Shown piece after piece: positions 1 through 8,687 of a stretch of 64,000 bases of DNA; the stretch's first letter is position 1, and every line of letters starts with the position of its first letter. The stretch covers positions 1 to 64,000 of the forward strand of contig PBDY01000019.1 of NCBI GenBank assembly GCA_002717445.1, in the 5' to 3' direction. The position numbers and the translations under genes were made by a program. The notes beneath the pieces were generated by a model, which made no database searches, had not been told where the DNA came from, and saw only the letters and a list, made by a program, of their open reading frames with translations. Source of the stretch: Gammaproteobacteria bacterium. Lineage in GTDB: Bacteria; Pseudomonadota; Gammaproteobacteria; Steroidobacterales; UBA11654.

Positions 1-423
1 ATCCGCAATCATTCCGCCATAATAACTAACTGCACAGTCGAATTTTAATTTGGCTGCTGCAATATGACTAAGCATTCCACCATAGCAATAGCCAACAACG
101 GCTGTTTTTGATCCTAAATGAAGTCTGGCTGCATTGATATCCATCATCGCAAACTCATCATCAAGTCTAATTTTATAGCCAACCCCTTCTTCAATTTGTG
201 TGTACTCAAGTGTGATGTTTTTTTCAAAACGATCATAGATAGCAGGAGCGACAACGTTATATCCATTGGTTGCAAATTCCTCGCAGACATTCTGAATATG
301 GTCTGTGATTCCAAATATTTCTTGAATAATTACGATATTACCAATCGGACCATTTGCTTTAACGGAATAAGCATCTAATTCATGCCCATCTTCTGCTTTT
401 AATTTTATCCACTGACTGTTCAT
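1..423 (-). CDS. Dienelactone hydrolase family protein, C-terminus cut by window edge
   Basis: The 141 residues present start at ATG (423..421) and run off the window at base 1, so roughly the last 40% of a usual 230-250 residue protein is missing. An alpha/beta-hydrolase start is visible: a strand followed by QEIFG near residues 34-38 and the nucleophile elbow GYCYGG at 111-116, with Cys113 where dienelactone hydrolases carry their catalytic Cys. Family members open cyclic lactones in aromatic degradation, but many relatives are general cytosolic hydrolases of unknown substrate. It is divergent from the SDR gene at 487, with a shared 63-base promoter region holding an inverted repeat. Family is sure; substrate is not known. 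Confidence 0.88.
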   Translation of the reverse strand, partial: MNSQWIKLKAEDGHELDAYSVKANGPIGNIVIIQEIFGITDHIQNVCEEFATNGYNVVAPAIYDRFEKNITLEYTQIEEGVGYKIRLDDEFAMMDINAARLHLGSKTAVVGYCYGGMLSHIAAAKLKFDCAVSYYGGMIAD

Positions 424-438
424 CTGATGAATACCTCT

Positions 439-461
439 TTAATAGGTTGTTTACCTACTAA
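439..461. promoter_or_regulatory. Inverted repeat in divergent promoter region, possible operator
   Basis: Two 9-base arms, TTAATAGGT (439-447) and ACCTACTAA (453-461), are inverted copies with one mismatch, separated by 5 bases. They sit between the divergent hydrolase (start 423) and SDR (start 487). Size and symmetry fit a TetR- or MarR-type dimer site. No regulator gene is seen nearby, so the binding protein is unknown. Confidence 0.35.
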
Positions 462-486
462 TGATTTTATTAGAATGGAGATTGAT

Positions 487-1320
487 ATGAAAGTTGAAAA
501 CAAAAGAGTCGTTATCACAGGGTCTGCAAATGGCATCGGATCATCCTTAGCGCGTGCCTTCAGAGAAAGAAATGCAAAATCAATAGTTTTGGTTGATCTG
601 GATGAATCTAACAATGAGAAGCTTGCCAACGAAATCAATGGAATTCCATATAGGGCTAATGTTGGCAATGAAGATGAGATAATCAATCTGATTGAGTTCG
701 CCAATCAAAAGATGAATGGCATTGATATATTCTGCTCAAATGCAGGCATTTCTGGTACAGGCGGTTTACTGAATGCCTCCAATGATGATTGGAATAACAT
801 CTGGAACATTAACGTCATGTCTCATATACATGCGGCCAAACATTCATTACCAATCATGCTGGAACAAGGGGAGGGTTATTTTATGAATACTGCATCTGCT
901 GCAGGATTACTCACTCAACTTGGTGCCGCAGGGTACTCGGTTACAAAATCAGCTGCTGTCAGTTTTGCAGAGTGGTTGAAGATCACATATGGCGAACGAG
1001 GGATTGGCGTATCCTGTCTGTGCCCACAAGGCGTCAGAACGCCTATGGTCGAAGATGCACCTGAGATTGTTGGTTCTCTTGTCAGTATCGATGGTTTATT
1101 GGAACCCGATGATGTAGCCAATGAGGTCATCAAAGCCATTGAATCAGATCAATTCCTAATCACGCCGCATCCTGAAGTACTGGAATATATGAAGATAAAA
1201 GCAAGTGATCCAGATCGGTGGATAAATGGCATGCAGTCTCTAACAAAACAATTGATCGATGCATTTCCTGACGCAAAGAACATGTTGAGAGATTTGGAAT
1301 ATGAGGACGAATCAGACTGA
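487..1320 (+). CDS. Short-chain dehydrogenase/reductase (SDR)
   Basis: A 277-residue NAD(P)-dependent oxidoreductase of the classical SDR family. The cofactor motif TGSANGIG lies at residues 11-18, the NAG motif appears as SNAGISG, and the catalytic YSVTK supplies Tyr and Lys. I place the start at ATG 487 because GGAG at 477-480 is well spaced and the cofactor motif then sits at the usual distance from the N-terminus; an in-frame ATG at 427 would add 20 residues unlike the family. The end overlaps the convergent aminotransferase by 9 bases. It probably oxidises an alcohol or reduces a ketone; the substrate cannot be read from sequence. A second SDR lies at 2926. Confidence 0.9.
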   Translation: MKVENKRVVITGSANGIGSSLARAFRERNAKSIVLVDLDESNNEKLANEINGIPYRANVGNEDEIINLIEFANQKMNGIDIFCSNAGISGTGGLLNASNDDWNNIWNINVMSHIHAAKHSLPIMLEQGEGYFMNTASAAGLLTQLGAAGYSVTKSAAVSFAEWLKITYGERGIGVSCLCPQGVRTPMVEDAPEIVGSLVSIDGLLEPDDVANEVIKAIESDQFLITPHPEVLEYMKIKASDPDRWINGMQSLTKQLIDAFPDAKNMLRDLEYEDESD

Positions 1321-2442
1321 TAGGTTGTTTAGTACCATTGGCAAGGCATCGATATATCTTTGCACATCAGATAAGTTACCCATGCTCACTCTTGACCAAT
1401 TATGGAACTCACCATATTTACCCCTAACGAGAATATTTTGCTTCAACATTTCATCTCTGAAATCATTAGCATCAAACTGACCTAAATCAACAAAAATAAA
1501 ATTTGTCTCAGATGGCAAATAACTGAGTCCGTTAAAAGTCAGACCTGATTGCACCATATCTTTTGCTTCATTGATTTTAGATCTAGAGAAATTTATGAAA
1601 TTTTTATCGTTATATGAGGCAATTGCTGCCGAGACTCCCGCCATGGATAGCGATGCTTCGCCTGTTCCGTTTATTTTGATTTGATTAACAACGTCGGGTT
1701 GTCCAATCATATACCCAACCCTTTGACCAGCTAAACCATAGATTTTTGAAAATGTTCTAGAAATGGCAACGTTGTGTCCATCTCTCACCAGATCAATCAT
1801 TGTGTTTCTTTCCGGATCAGTTGTGATTTCATTATAAGCTTCATCGATAACCACAAGGGTTTTTTGAGCCATTCTCTTTACTGTTTCTCTGAGAACATCA
1901 GGATCAAGCATCATTCCAGAAGGGTTGTTTGGATTCACAATAAAGACTGCAGAAATTGTATTTCGTGTCAAAGACTCTATTGACTCAAGATCTATGCTTA
2001 GGTCTTTATTGTCTTTTACTTTTATAATTCTAGCACCAGAATTCTTCGCCAACTGAAGATGAATGTCATAGGTCAGTCCTGTTGAAAGGATAGGGCCTTT
2101 TCGCCCAGAAACTTGAGACAAGATAGTTAATGCTTGAGTTGAACCAGCACTGATTGCAACGTTGCTTGTATCAATTCGATTGTATTCAGCAATCATGGAT
2201 TTTAAATAATCGACCAGATGGTCTGGATAATAAGCTCCTTTGAATGAAGAAGTATTTATCGCTTCTATGGCACGCTCACTTGGACCATAGTAATTTTCAT
2301 TCCAGTGGAGTCTTGCCAAACCTTCCTTAGGACCGTAATCCAGGGTTTGAGCCAATAATGGCATTGGAATGATGTTGGACGATATTCCAAGCCCTGTTAA
2401 TTGGACGGTATTTTTAATTATTTGTCTTCTGCTTAAAATCAT
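1312..2442 (-). CDS. PLP-dependent aminotransferase (HisC-like) with Tat-type signal
   Basis: A 376-residue fold-type I aminotransferase close to histidinol-phosphate aminotransferases. Visible are VNPNNPSG near 169-176, DEAY at 200-203, and the PLP-lysine region FSKIYGLAG with Lys233, followed by Arg241. The N-terminus carries SRRQIIK at 4-10, then a hydrophobic stretch and ALA-like small residues near 30, which reads as a twin-arginine export signal. Housekeeping HisC has no such leader, so this copy may work folded in the periplasm. No other his genes are nearby. Substrate is unknown. Confidence 0.85.
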   Translation of the reverse strand: MILSRRQIIKNTVQLTGLGISSNIIPMPLLAQTLDYGPKEGLARLHWNENYYGPSERAIEAINTSSFKGAYYPDHLVDYLKSMIAEYNRIDTSNVAISAGSTQALTILSQVSGRKGPILSTGLTYDIHLQLAKNSGARIIKVKDNKDLSIDLESIESLTRNTISAVFIVNPNNPSGMMLDPDVLRETVKRMAQKTLVVIDEAYNEITTDPERNTMIDLVRDGHNVAISRTFSKIYGLAGQRVGYMIGQPDVVNQIKINGTGEASLSMAGVSAAIASYNDKNFINFSRSKINEAKDMVQSGLTFNGLSYLPSETNFIFVDLGQFDANDFRDEMLKQNILVRGKYGEFHNWSRVSMGNLSDVQRYIDALPMVLNNLSV

Positions 2443-2500
2443 GATTTAAGAGATTAACTTTTTTCAACTATTAATGCTATATTGAATGAAACTTGTATGT

Positions 2501-2521
2501 GCCTAAGATAGGCCCTTTTTT
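2501..2521 (+). terminator. Hairpin plus T-run upstream of the MGMT-like gene
   Basis: GCCTA (2501-2505) pairs with TAGGC (2509-2513) around a 3-base loop and is followed by CC and six Ts. It looks like a weak intrinsic terminator on the plus strand. No plus-strand gene ends just upstream, so it may act as a leader attenuator for the gene at 2552. A second short hairpin (GGGG 2529-2532 with CCCC 2538-2541) follows. Confidence 0.35.
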
Positions 2522-2551
2522 ATAAATGGGGGTATTGCCCCTGCCTCCTTG

Positions 2552-2833
2552 ATGTCTCTAAAAAAACCAACAGAATTTCAAAAAGATGTATGGAGTACCA
2601 TTGATAAGATACCGCATGGTAAAACCATTACATACAAAGAATTGGCAATTTCAATAGGTCGCCCCAATGCTTATAGAGCAGTGGCTAATGCATGCGGCAA
2701 AAATCCGAATCCAGTCAGCACCCCTTGTCATAGAGTTGTCTCATCCAGTGGGAAAATTGGAGGATACTCTGGCAGCGGTGGCATTGAGAAGAAAAAAGCC
2801 TTACTAAAAAAAGAGGGTGTGATATTTGACTAG
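2552..2833 (+). CDS. Methylated-DNA-cysteine methyltransferase, DNA-binding domain only
   Basis: A 93-residue protein that covers only the C-terminal, DNA-binding and catalytic domain of Ogt/MGMT proteins. The active-site PCHRV is present, with the acceptor Cys intact, followed by GGYSG. That argues for a true alkyl acceptor rather than an alkyltransferase-like protein, which carries Trp in place of the Cys. The Ada/Ogt N-terminal domain is missing. The start is ATG 2552; a TTG sits directly before it. There is no Shine-Dalgarno: the bases before the start read CCTCCTT, the anti-SD sequence itself. Likely role is repair of O6-alkylguanine or helping nucleotide excision repair. Confidence 0.85.
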   Translation: MSLKKPTEFQKDVWSTIDKIPHGKTITYKELAISIGRPNAYRAVANACGKNPNPVSTPCHRVVSSSGKIGGYSGSGGIEKKKALLKKEGVIFD

Positions 2834-2925
2834 TAAGGCAATGAATAAACAATAAGGCTACCCAAGATACAATTCACTAACATTAAGTAATCTATTAGTA
2901 TGTATTCCTTGTTAAGGAGCAAAAT

Positions 2926-3804
2926 ATGAGAGATTTTAAAGGTAAGACCGCAGTTATCACTGGTGCTGCAAGCGGCATAGGCTTCGCACTAGCTGAGAAA
3001 TTTGCCAATGAGGGAATGAATATTATCCTCGCTGATATAGAACAGGGCACCCTGGATATTGCTGTATCCAAAATATCAAAACTCGGTGTTGAGGCGCATG
3101 GAGTGACGGTAGATGTCATGGATAAAAATGCCCTTAATCATCTGTTTGATGAATCGGTAAAGGCATTTAAAAATGTCCATATCCTCTGTAATAATGCTGG
3201 TGTTGCAAGCACTGCTGATGCAAACGGTATATGGGAACTGGATGAAAGTGACTGGGAATGGGTATTGGGCGTAAACTTCTATGGAACGCTCTATGGAATG
3301 CAAGCATTTATCCCTCATATGCTAAATCACAAAGAAGAAGGGCATGTTCTGAATACAATATCACTCGCTGGTATTTTACCAGGAGAAGCAATCTATGGCG
3401 TCAGCAAGCATGCCGCTTTAGCATTGAGTGAATCGATGTGGCAAGGATTAAAAAATGTTAAATCAAACATTGGGGCGTCGGTATTGTGTCCAGGCTTTGT
3501 AAATACGAACATTATTGAATCAAACAGAAATAGGCCTGATCATCTGCCCACGGAGAATAAAACAAACTTTCTCCTGAAGAAACTTGCTTCTTCAGTCCTA
3601 AAACGAGGCAAAGAGCCAACCGAGATTGCTGATATAACGATAGAAGCCATTAAAGACAATAAATTCTATATCCTTCCTCACACCAGCTATGATGAAATGA
3701 TTGAGGAAAGATACAAAAGGATTCTTTCAAGAACGGAACCGCAAGAAGCTGATATGCAAGAAATCTTGAAAGGCACCCTGTTGGGTGAAAAAGGTGAGTG
3801 GTAA
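2926..3804 (+). CDS. Short-chain dehydrogenase/reductase (SDR)
   Basis: A 292-residue SDR with TGAASGIG at residues 12-19, NNAGVAS, and catalytic YGVSK. A good ribosome site (AAGGAG) precedes ATG 2926. It is the first gene of a tight plus-strand run with the propeller protein, the MDR oxidoreductase and the MFS transporter. It resembles the SDR at 487 in the central and C-terminal parts (both have CPxG.. after the active site), so the two may be diverged relatives acting on similar substrates. The substrate is not identifiable. Confidence 0.9.
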   Translation: MRDFKGKTAVITGAASGIGFALAEKFANEGMNIILADIEQGTLDIAVSKISKLGVEAHGVTVDVMDKNALNHLFDESVKAFKNVHILCNNAGVASTADANGIWELDESDWEWVLGVNFYGTLYGMQAFIPHMLNHKEEGHVLNTISLAGILPGEAIYGVSKHAALALSESMWQGLKNVKSNIGASVLCPGFVNTNIIESNRNRPDHLPTENKTNFLLKKLASSVLKRGKEPTEIADITIEAIKDNKFYILPHTSYDEMIEERYKRILSRTEPQEADMQEILKGTLLGEKGEW

Positions 3805-3806
3805 CC

Positions 3807-4949
3807 TTGCATAAAATTCTTAAATTCATAGTCATTATGATCATTGGACTGTTTTTATCGTTCATTGCTTTCCTTGCATATTTATTCATCACGCAAGCCA
3901 ATGTCGAGCAAGTTAGTTATATAAAAGGGTGTAATTCAGATAACGTTTTAACGGTTTATTGCAATTTTCAGAATCCAGAAGATTTGGCAGCAATGCCAGA
4001 TGACGAAAATATACTGGTTTCCGAATTTGGCGCAATCATTCCTTTGAGCCCAATGAATATTGCAGGGCGATTTTCATTATTGAATACAAAAAGCGGTAAC
4101 CGACATATTTTAGAAATCAATAGAGGAAAAGACAGATGGGGGAGCGATGACTGCGAAAGAAATAGTTTTATTTTCTCGCCACATGGAATTGACATCAATC
4201 AGCGAATAAGTGGAAGCCATCAATTGGCTGTCGTAAACCATATGCCAAATGAGACCATTGAAATGTTTGAACTGATTCAGAACGATGGCCAATGGTCATT
4301 GCTCTGGAATGGTTGTATCGCAGCACCTCCTCATGGGTACTTTAACGATGTCGCGCTGAAAACGGACGGCTCTTTTTTTGTGTCACAGATGTACGATAAA
4401 GAGACGTCATTGTTGAAACTGGCAGTGCTTGATAGCACAAAAGGGCACACAGGATATGTTTACCATTGGACCAAGGAAAACGGTTTTAAAAAAGTCATCA
4501 ACACAGACGGGGCATTTCCCAATGGTGTGGAGCTATCTGATGATGAAGAAAGCCTCTTTGTTAACTATGCCTTTGGTAATAAAACATCAAAGTACAATTT
4601 TAAATCCAAGAAAATAGAAGCCAATTTTAATATCAATGGTATTCCTGACAACATTACAATTGATGGCGATTATTTATGGGTAGGCGGACAAGACCATAGC
4701 GGCCTTGATAGTCTCATTTATTGTGGGGCATTTGCACATGAAATCTTTGAGGATCCTGAGGTCAACCAATGCCCACTTCCTTTTGCAGCCTATAAGCTTA
4801 ATCAATCCGATTTATCACTTGTTGAAGCATTCGAATACTCAAACACCGTAATGGGAGCGGCAACAGTGGCATTGTCGCTTAATAAAAAACTGTATTTCGG
4901 CACATATCATGGCGATCGAATCGCATCAGTAGATCTAACTAAGGAGTAA
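3807..4949 (+). CDS. Membrane-anchored beta-propeller protein, SMP-30/strictosidine-synthase-like
   Basis: About 380 residues: one hydrophobic N-terminal helix near residues 5-27, then a domain of repeated beta strands. The stretch FPNGVELSDDEESLFV is typical of SMP-30/gluconolactonase and arylesterase-like six-bladed propellers, which often hydrolyse lactones or esters with a bound metal. The start is uncertain. AAGGTGAG at 3790-3797 is well spaced for TTG 3807; a GTG at 3798 would lie directly on that site and overlap the upstream SDR by 7 bases. The domain probably faces the periplasm. A lactonase would fit downstream of a Baeyer-Villiger enzyme, but that link is inference. Confidence 0.65.
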   Translation: MHKILKFIVIMIIGLFLSFIAFLAYLFITQANVEQVSYIKGCNSDNVLTVYCNFQNPEDLAAMPDDENILVSEFGAIIPLSPMNIAGRFSLLNTKSGNRHILEINRGKDRWGSDDCERNSFIFSPHGIDINQRISGSHQLAVVNHMPNETIEMFELIQNDGQWSLLWNGCIAAPPHGYFNDVALKTDGSFFVSQMYDKETSLLKLAVLDSTKGHTGYVYHWTKENGFKKVINTDGAFPNGVELSDDEESLFVNYAFGNKTSKYNFKSKKIEANFNINGIPDNITIDGDYLWVGGQDHSGLDSLIYCGAFAHEIFEDPEVNQCPLPFAAYKLNQSDLSLVEAFEYSNTVMGAATVALSLNKKLYFGTYHGDRIASVDLTKE

Positions 4950-4951
4950 CT

Positions 4952-5956
4952 ATGAAAGCATATTTATGCAGAGAATATGGACCCATATCTTCACACAAAA
5001 TAGAAACCATCGATGTTCCTATACCCAATGACAATGATGCACTGATAGAGGTTTATGCGGCTGGAGTCGCTTTTCCTGACGTCCTTGTGGTTCAAGGTTT
5101 GTATCAAATTAAACCCGAATTTCCATTTTCACCCGGTGGTGAATTCACAGGCGTTATAAGAGAAATTGGATCAAAGGTTAAAGGATGGAAAGAAGGCGAT
5201 AGAGTCATTGGATTCAAAGGCAGCGGTGGATTTGCTGAATATGCCCTATGCAATCAATTCAATATCATGCCCTTACCCGATTCAATGGATTTTCTAACCG
5301 GATCAATTTTTCCATTGAATTATGGAACCTCGATCCATGCATTCAAGCAGCGCGCAGAACTTCAACCGAGTGAAAACGTACTGATCATGGGCGCAGCAGG
5401 AGGACTGGGTATATCAGCCATACATGTAGCAAAAGCAATGGGAGCCAGAGTGATTGCTGCTGCATCAGAGACTGAAAAATTAGAATTATGCAAAGAAGCC
5501 GGCGCAGATGAAACCATTCTGTATTCAAAAGACTTAAGCAATAGCGATGACCAAAAAACTTTTTCGAGAAAAATTAAGGAACTGACAAATGGAAACGGCG
5601 TTGATGTCACATTCGATCCAGTTGGAGGGCATTACGCAGAGCCGGCATTAAGAGCGATGGCATGGAAGGGGCGATACCTCGTCATTGGGTTCACATCGAG
5701 CATTCCTAAAATTCCACTCAATTTAGCATTGCTCAAAGGTTGCCAGATAGTCGGTGTATTTTGGGGAAGTTTTTGCATAAGAGAAGCCATGGTGAATGCA
5801 CAAAACTTTAATGCATTGTTTGAAATGCATGCAAAAAAACTGATTCAACCAAAAGTTGAAAAAATATACTCTCTTGATCGAACCGTCGAAGCCATAGAGT
5901 CACTTGCAACTCGACAAGCCAGGGGTAAAGTTGCGATTCAAATAAAAAGTGAATGA
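4952..5956 (+). CDS. NADPH:quinone oxidoreductase-like MDR-family enzyme
   Basis: A 334-residue medium-chain dehydrogenase/reductase of the quinone oxidoreductase branch (COG0604 type). A GroES-like N-terminal half is followed by the Rossmann motif GAAGGLG near residue 148. The Cys/His zinc ligands of alcohol dehydrogenases are not seen, so it is likely zinc-independent. A clear AAGGAG precedes ATG 4952, two bases after the previous stop, and the end overlaps the MFS start by ATGA. Such enzymes reduce quinones or enones with NADPH; the true substrate is unknown. Confidence 0.87.
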   Translation: MKAYLCREYGPISSHKIETIDVPIPNDNDALIEVYAAGVAFPDVLVVQGLYQIKPEFPFSPGGEFTGVIREIGSKVKGWKEGDRVIGFKGSGGFAEYALCNQFNIMPLPDSMDFLTGSIFPLNYGTSIHAFKQRAELQPSENVLIMGAAGGLGISAIHVAKAMGARVIAAASETEKLELCKEAGADETILYSKDLSNSDDQKTFSRKIKELTNGNGVDVTFDPVGGHYAEPALRAMAWKGRYLVIGFTSSIPKIPLNLALLKGCQIVGVFWGSFCIREAMVNAQNFNALFEMHAKKLIQPKVEKIYSLDRTVEAIESLATRQARGKVAIQIKSE

Positions 5957-7212
5957 ACTCAAAATATAAATACCTCATTCTTTTATATCTAACGACACTC
6001 AATGTTCTCAGTTTCATTGATAGACAATTGCTCGTCAGCTTTTCTAATTTCATAGTCCCTGACTTAGGGCTAAGCAATACTCAGTTTGGGATACTGACTG
6101 GTTTGGCATTTATCATTTTCTATTCAGTGATGGGCGTAATGATGGGCGCGATTGCAGATCGCATTCACAGACCGAAATTCATGGCCATTGGGGTAGCACT
6201 TTGGTCTTTACTCACTGCAGCTACTGGAATGGCTAAAAGCTTCTGGATGCTACTTATACCGAGGATTTTCATAGGTGTAGGTGAATCGATTCTTACACCG
6301 ACAGCAATTTCTTACATGTCGGATTATTTTCCACGACGAAACATGGGTTTTGTGGCTGGATTCTACTATATTGCTGTCCCACTCGGTGTGGCGCTGTCAT
6401 TTTTTATAGCGGGTTATTTGGGTCCAATATGGGGCTGGAGAAATTGCTTTTATGCACTTGGGGCATTTGGTTTGATCATGGCATTGTTTACCTATTTCTT
6501 TAGAGAATCAGACAATCGTATCGAACAACTAAGCCTAACGGGTGGTGGATTGAGCACCAATATTGATGCAATCAAAGAATCCTTTCATGAGTTGAGAAAA
6601 ATAATTAAAGCGAATCCGTCCCTTAGGCTAACTATTTATGGCGGCATTGCAGTCAACTTTATTCTTGGAGCCACCGTTTTTGATCAACTATGGTTGGTCA
6701 ACGACAAGGGTTTTGATAGGGCAGAAATACTTCTTGTCACAGGTGCAATTGGATTGCCTGCTGGAATCATGGGCAATCTATTTGGCGGAATAGGGAGTGA
6801 TTATTATGTTAGAAAAACAGGAAAGGGTAGACAGATTTTCTTATTTTGGTGCATGTTGATATTCACTCCATTCATTCTTTTATATCGACTGACAGATGAT
6901 ACTGGAACATTATTTTTTACTTTGATGTTTTTGGGCTTTTTTCAATGGGGAACGCTTTACGGTCCCATAACATCTGCTGTACAAGAAATGGCCCCAGAGA
7001 AACATAAGGCGGTTGTCTTGGCTTATTATATTTTCATGGTCAATTTGATAGGACTTGGATTTTCGACAACCATGGCAGGTGTGATGATTGATGCATTAAT
7101 TGCATACGATATAGACAATCCTTACTCAGTAACAATCATAACATTCCAAGTCCTGGCTACCGCATGTCTTCCATTGTTTTATTTTGCAGGAAAGAGAAGA
7201 TCAATAAATTAG
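5953..7212 (+). CDS. MFS transporter, spinster-like
   Basis: A 419-residue inner-membrane protein with about 12 hydrophobic helices. It has the MFS loop between helices 2 and 3 (GAIADRIHRPK) and the helix-4 region RIFIGVGES, the pattern of spinster-type MFS members. It starts within the stop of the MDR gene (ATGA) and so is translationally coupled. It ends in a 4-base overlap with the convergent monooxygenase. It most likely moves the substrate or product of the enzymes in this cluster. The cargo cannot be deduced. Confidence 0.87.
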   Translation: MNSKYKYLILLYLTTLNVLSFIDRQLLVSFSNFIVPDLGLSNTQFGILTGLAFIIFYSVMGVMMGAIADRIHRPKFMAIGVALWSLLTAATGMAKSFWMLLIPRIFIGVGESILTPTAISYMSDYFPRRNMGFVAGFYYIAVPLGVALSFFIAGYLGPIWGWRNCFYALGAFGLIMALFTYFFRESDNRIEQLSLTGGGLSTNIDAIKESFHELRKIIKANPSLRLTIYGGIAVNFILGATVFDQLWLVNDKGFDRAEILLVTGAIGLPAGIMGNLFGGIGSDYYVRKTGKGRQIFLFWCMLIFTPFILLYRLTDDTGTLFFTLMFLGFFQWGTLYGPITSAVQEMAPEKHKAVVLAYYIFMVNLIGLGFSTTMAGVMIDALIAYDIDNPYSVTIITFQVLATACLPLFYFAGKRRSIN

Positions 7213-8666
7213 TTCTTGTTGAAGATTAATTCTTCGTCTTCTACTTTCCCGTATCTAAGATGAAATACGTCTTTTATGTAATTCTGAGTATTTTTCCAAG
7301 GATCTCTGTCACCTTGCCGGGGAAAAAGATGCACGGAGCGTGTGACGTAACCCGAGTTGAAATCCAACCATGAACCATCTTCTCCAATTTCAGCATTGGG
7401 CGACGGAGTGGCAACACTATAATTATGTTTATCCATGTAATTGAGTATTTTACAGGTGTATTCAGCTGTTAAATCGGCTCTTAAAGTCCATGAGGCATTT
7501 GTGTACCCAAACGTCCAAACCACATTAGGAACATTGCTCACCATCATGCCTTTGAATGTCATAGCCTTGGAAAGATCAATTATTTTGTCATCAACCGATA
7601 TTTCAATATTGCTGCACACCATTAATTTCAGACCGGTAGCAGTAACAATGATGTCTGCTGGCAGTTCTTCTCCCGATTTGAGTTTAATGCCATCGGGTGT
7701 AAACGAATCGATGTGATCGGTGACCACGGATGCCTTACCTTTGTTAATGGCATCGAATAAGTCGCCATCTGGGACCAAGCAGAGACGTTGCTCCCATGGA
7801 TTATAAGAAGGAGTAAAGTGCTTAGCTATATCATAGCTTGGATCCAGTTTTTCTTCGACGACACCGATCAGGAATTGTTTGATTTGATCAGGATATTTCC
7901 TTGCTCTTTTAAAGAACCATGATTGCAATTGGATGTTTTTCCAACGCATGACGAAGTAAGAGACTGTTTTACCCATAAATTTCCTAAAAATTGAGCCAAG
8001 CGGATCGATATTCGGTCTCACCATGTAATATGTGGGTGAACGTTGCAGCATGGTGATATGTTTGGTCTCATTTGCCATTGAAGGGATCAGTGTAACTGCA
8101 GTGGCTCCACTGCCGATGACCACAACATTTTTGTTTTTATAATCAAGATCTTCAGGCCAGTGTTGAGGATGGACAATTTTTCCACTGAAAGTATTCTGGC
8201 CTTGGAAATGAGGATCATGACCATTTTCATAATCATAATAGCCGACGCAAAAGTATAGAAAATTGCAGGTGATTGAGTTTTCTTTATCGTCATTTTTATT
8301 TTGGTAGGTCACATACCATCTGGACTCACTGGAATTCCAAGATGATTTCATGACGTGAGAATTAAATTGAATTTTATCTCTGAAACCATTCTCATCCACA
8401 ACTTCATTCAGATAGTCCAAAATGGCATCACCATCAGCAACCACTTTTTCTCCTTTCCATGGCTTAAAGCGGAAACCCATGGTAGTCATATCGGAGTCAG
8501 AACGAATGCCAGGGTATTTAAACAGGTCCCAGGTGCCCCCGAGCTTTTTTCTTGATTCAAGAATCTTGAATGTTCGATTGGGGGATTTTTTCTTTAGATA
8601 ATAACCAGCACCTATTCCAGAGATTCCCGCTCCGATAATTAGCACATCTATATGTTCTTGGCTCAT
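7209..8666 (-). CDS. EthA-like flavin monooxygenase, Baeyer-Villiger type
   Basis: A 485-residue FAD/NADPH monooxygenase. It has FAD motif GAGISG (12-17), a GGTWDLFKYPG segment (43-53), the Baeyer-Villiger fingerprint FxGxxxHxxxW exactly at 160-170 (followed by P), and the NADPH motif GSGATA (185-190). Length and many segments (IRSDSDM, HPQHWPEDLDY, NPWEQRLCLVPDGDL, GYTNASWTL) match my memory of mycobacterial EthA (489 residues), which inserts oxygen next to ketones and activates ethionamide. It likely turns ketones into esters or lactones. The gene is convergent to the MFS gene, and an inverted repeat sits upstream of its start. Confidence 0.92.
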   Translation of the reverse strand: MSQEHIDVLIIGAGISGIGAGYYLKKKSPNRTFKILESRKKLGGTWDLFKYPGIRSDSDMTTMGFRFKPWKGEKVVADGDAILDYLNEVVDENGFRDKIQFNSHVMKSSWNSSESRWYVTYQNKNDDKENSITCNFLYFCVGYYDYENGHDPHFQGQNTFSGKIVHPQHWPEDLDYKNKNVVVIGSGATAVTLIPSMANETKHITMLQRSPTYYMVRPNIDPLGSIFRKFMGKTVSYFVMRWKNIQLQSWFFKRARKYPDQIKQFLIGVVEEKLDPSYDIAKHFTPSYNPWEQRLCLVPDGDLFDAINKGKASVVTDHIDSFTPDGIKLKSGEELPADIIVTATGLKLMVCSNIEISVDDKIIDLSKAMTFKGMMVSNVPNVVWTFGYTNASWTLRADLTAEYTCKILNYMDKHNYSVATPSPNAEIGEDGSWLDFNSGYVTRSVHLFPRQGDRDPWKNTQNYIKDVFHLRYGKVEDEELIFNKN

Positions 8667-8687
8667 TTCTATGGTTACTTCTAATTG

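Noticed and set aside
427-486. Longer start for the first SDR
   Set aside because: It covers the inverted repeat, adds residues unlike the family, and ATG 487 has the better ribosome site.
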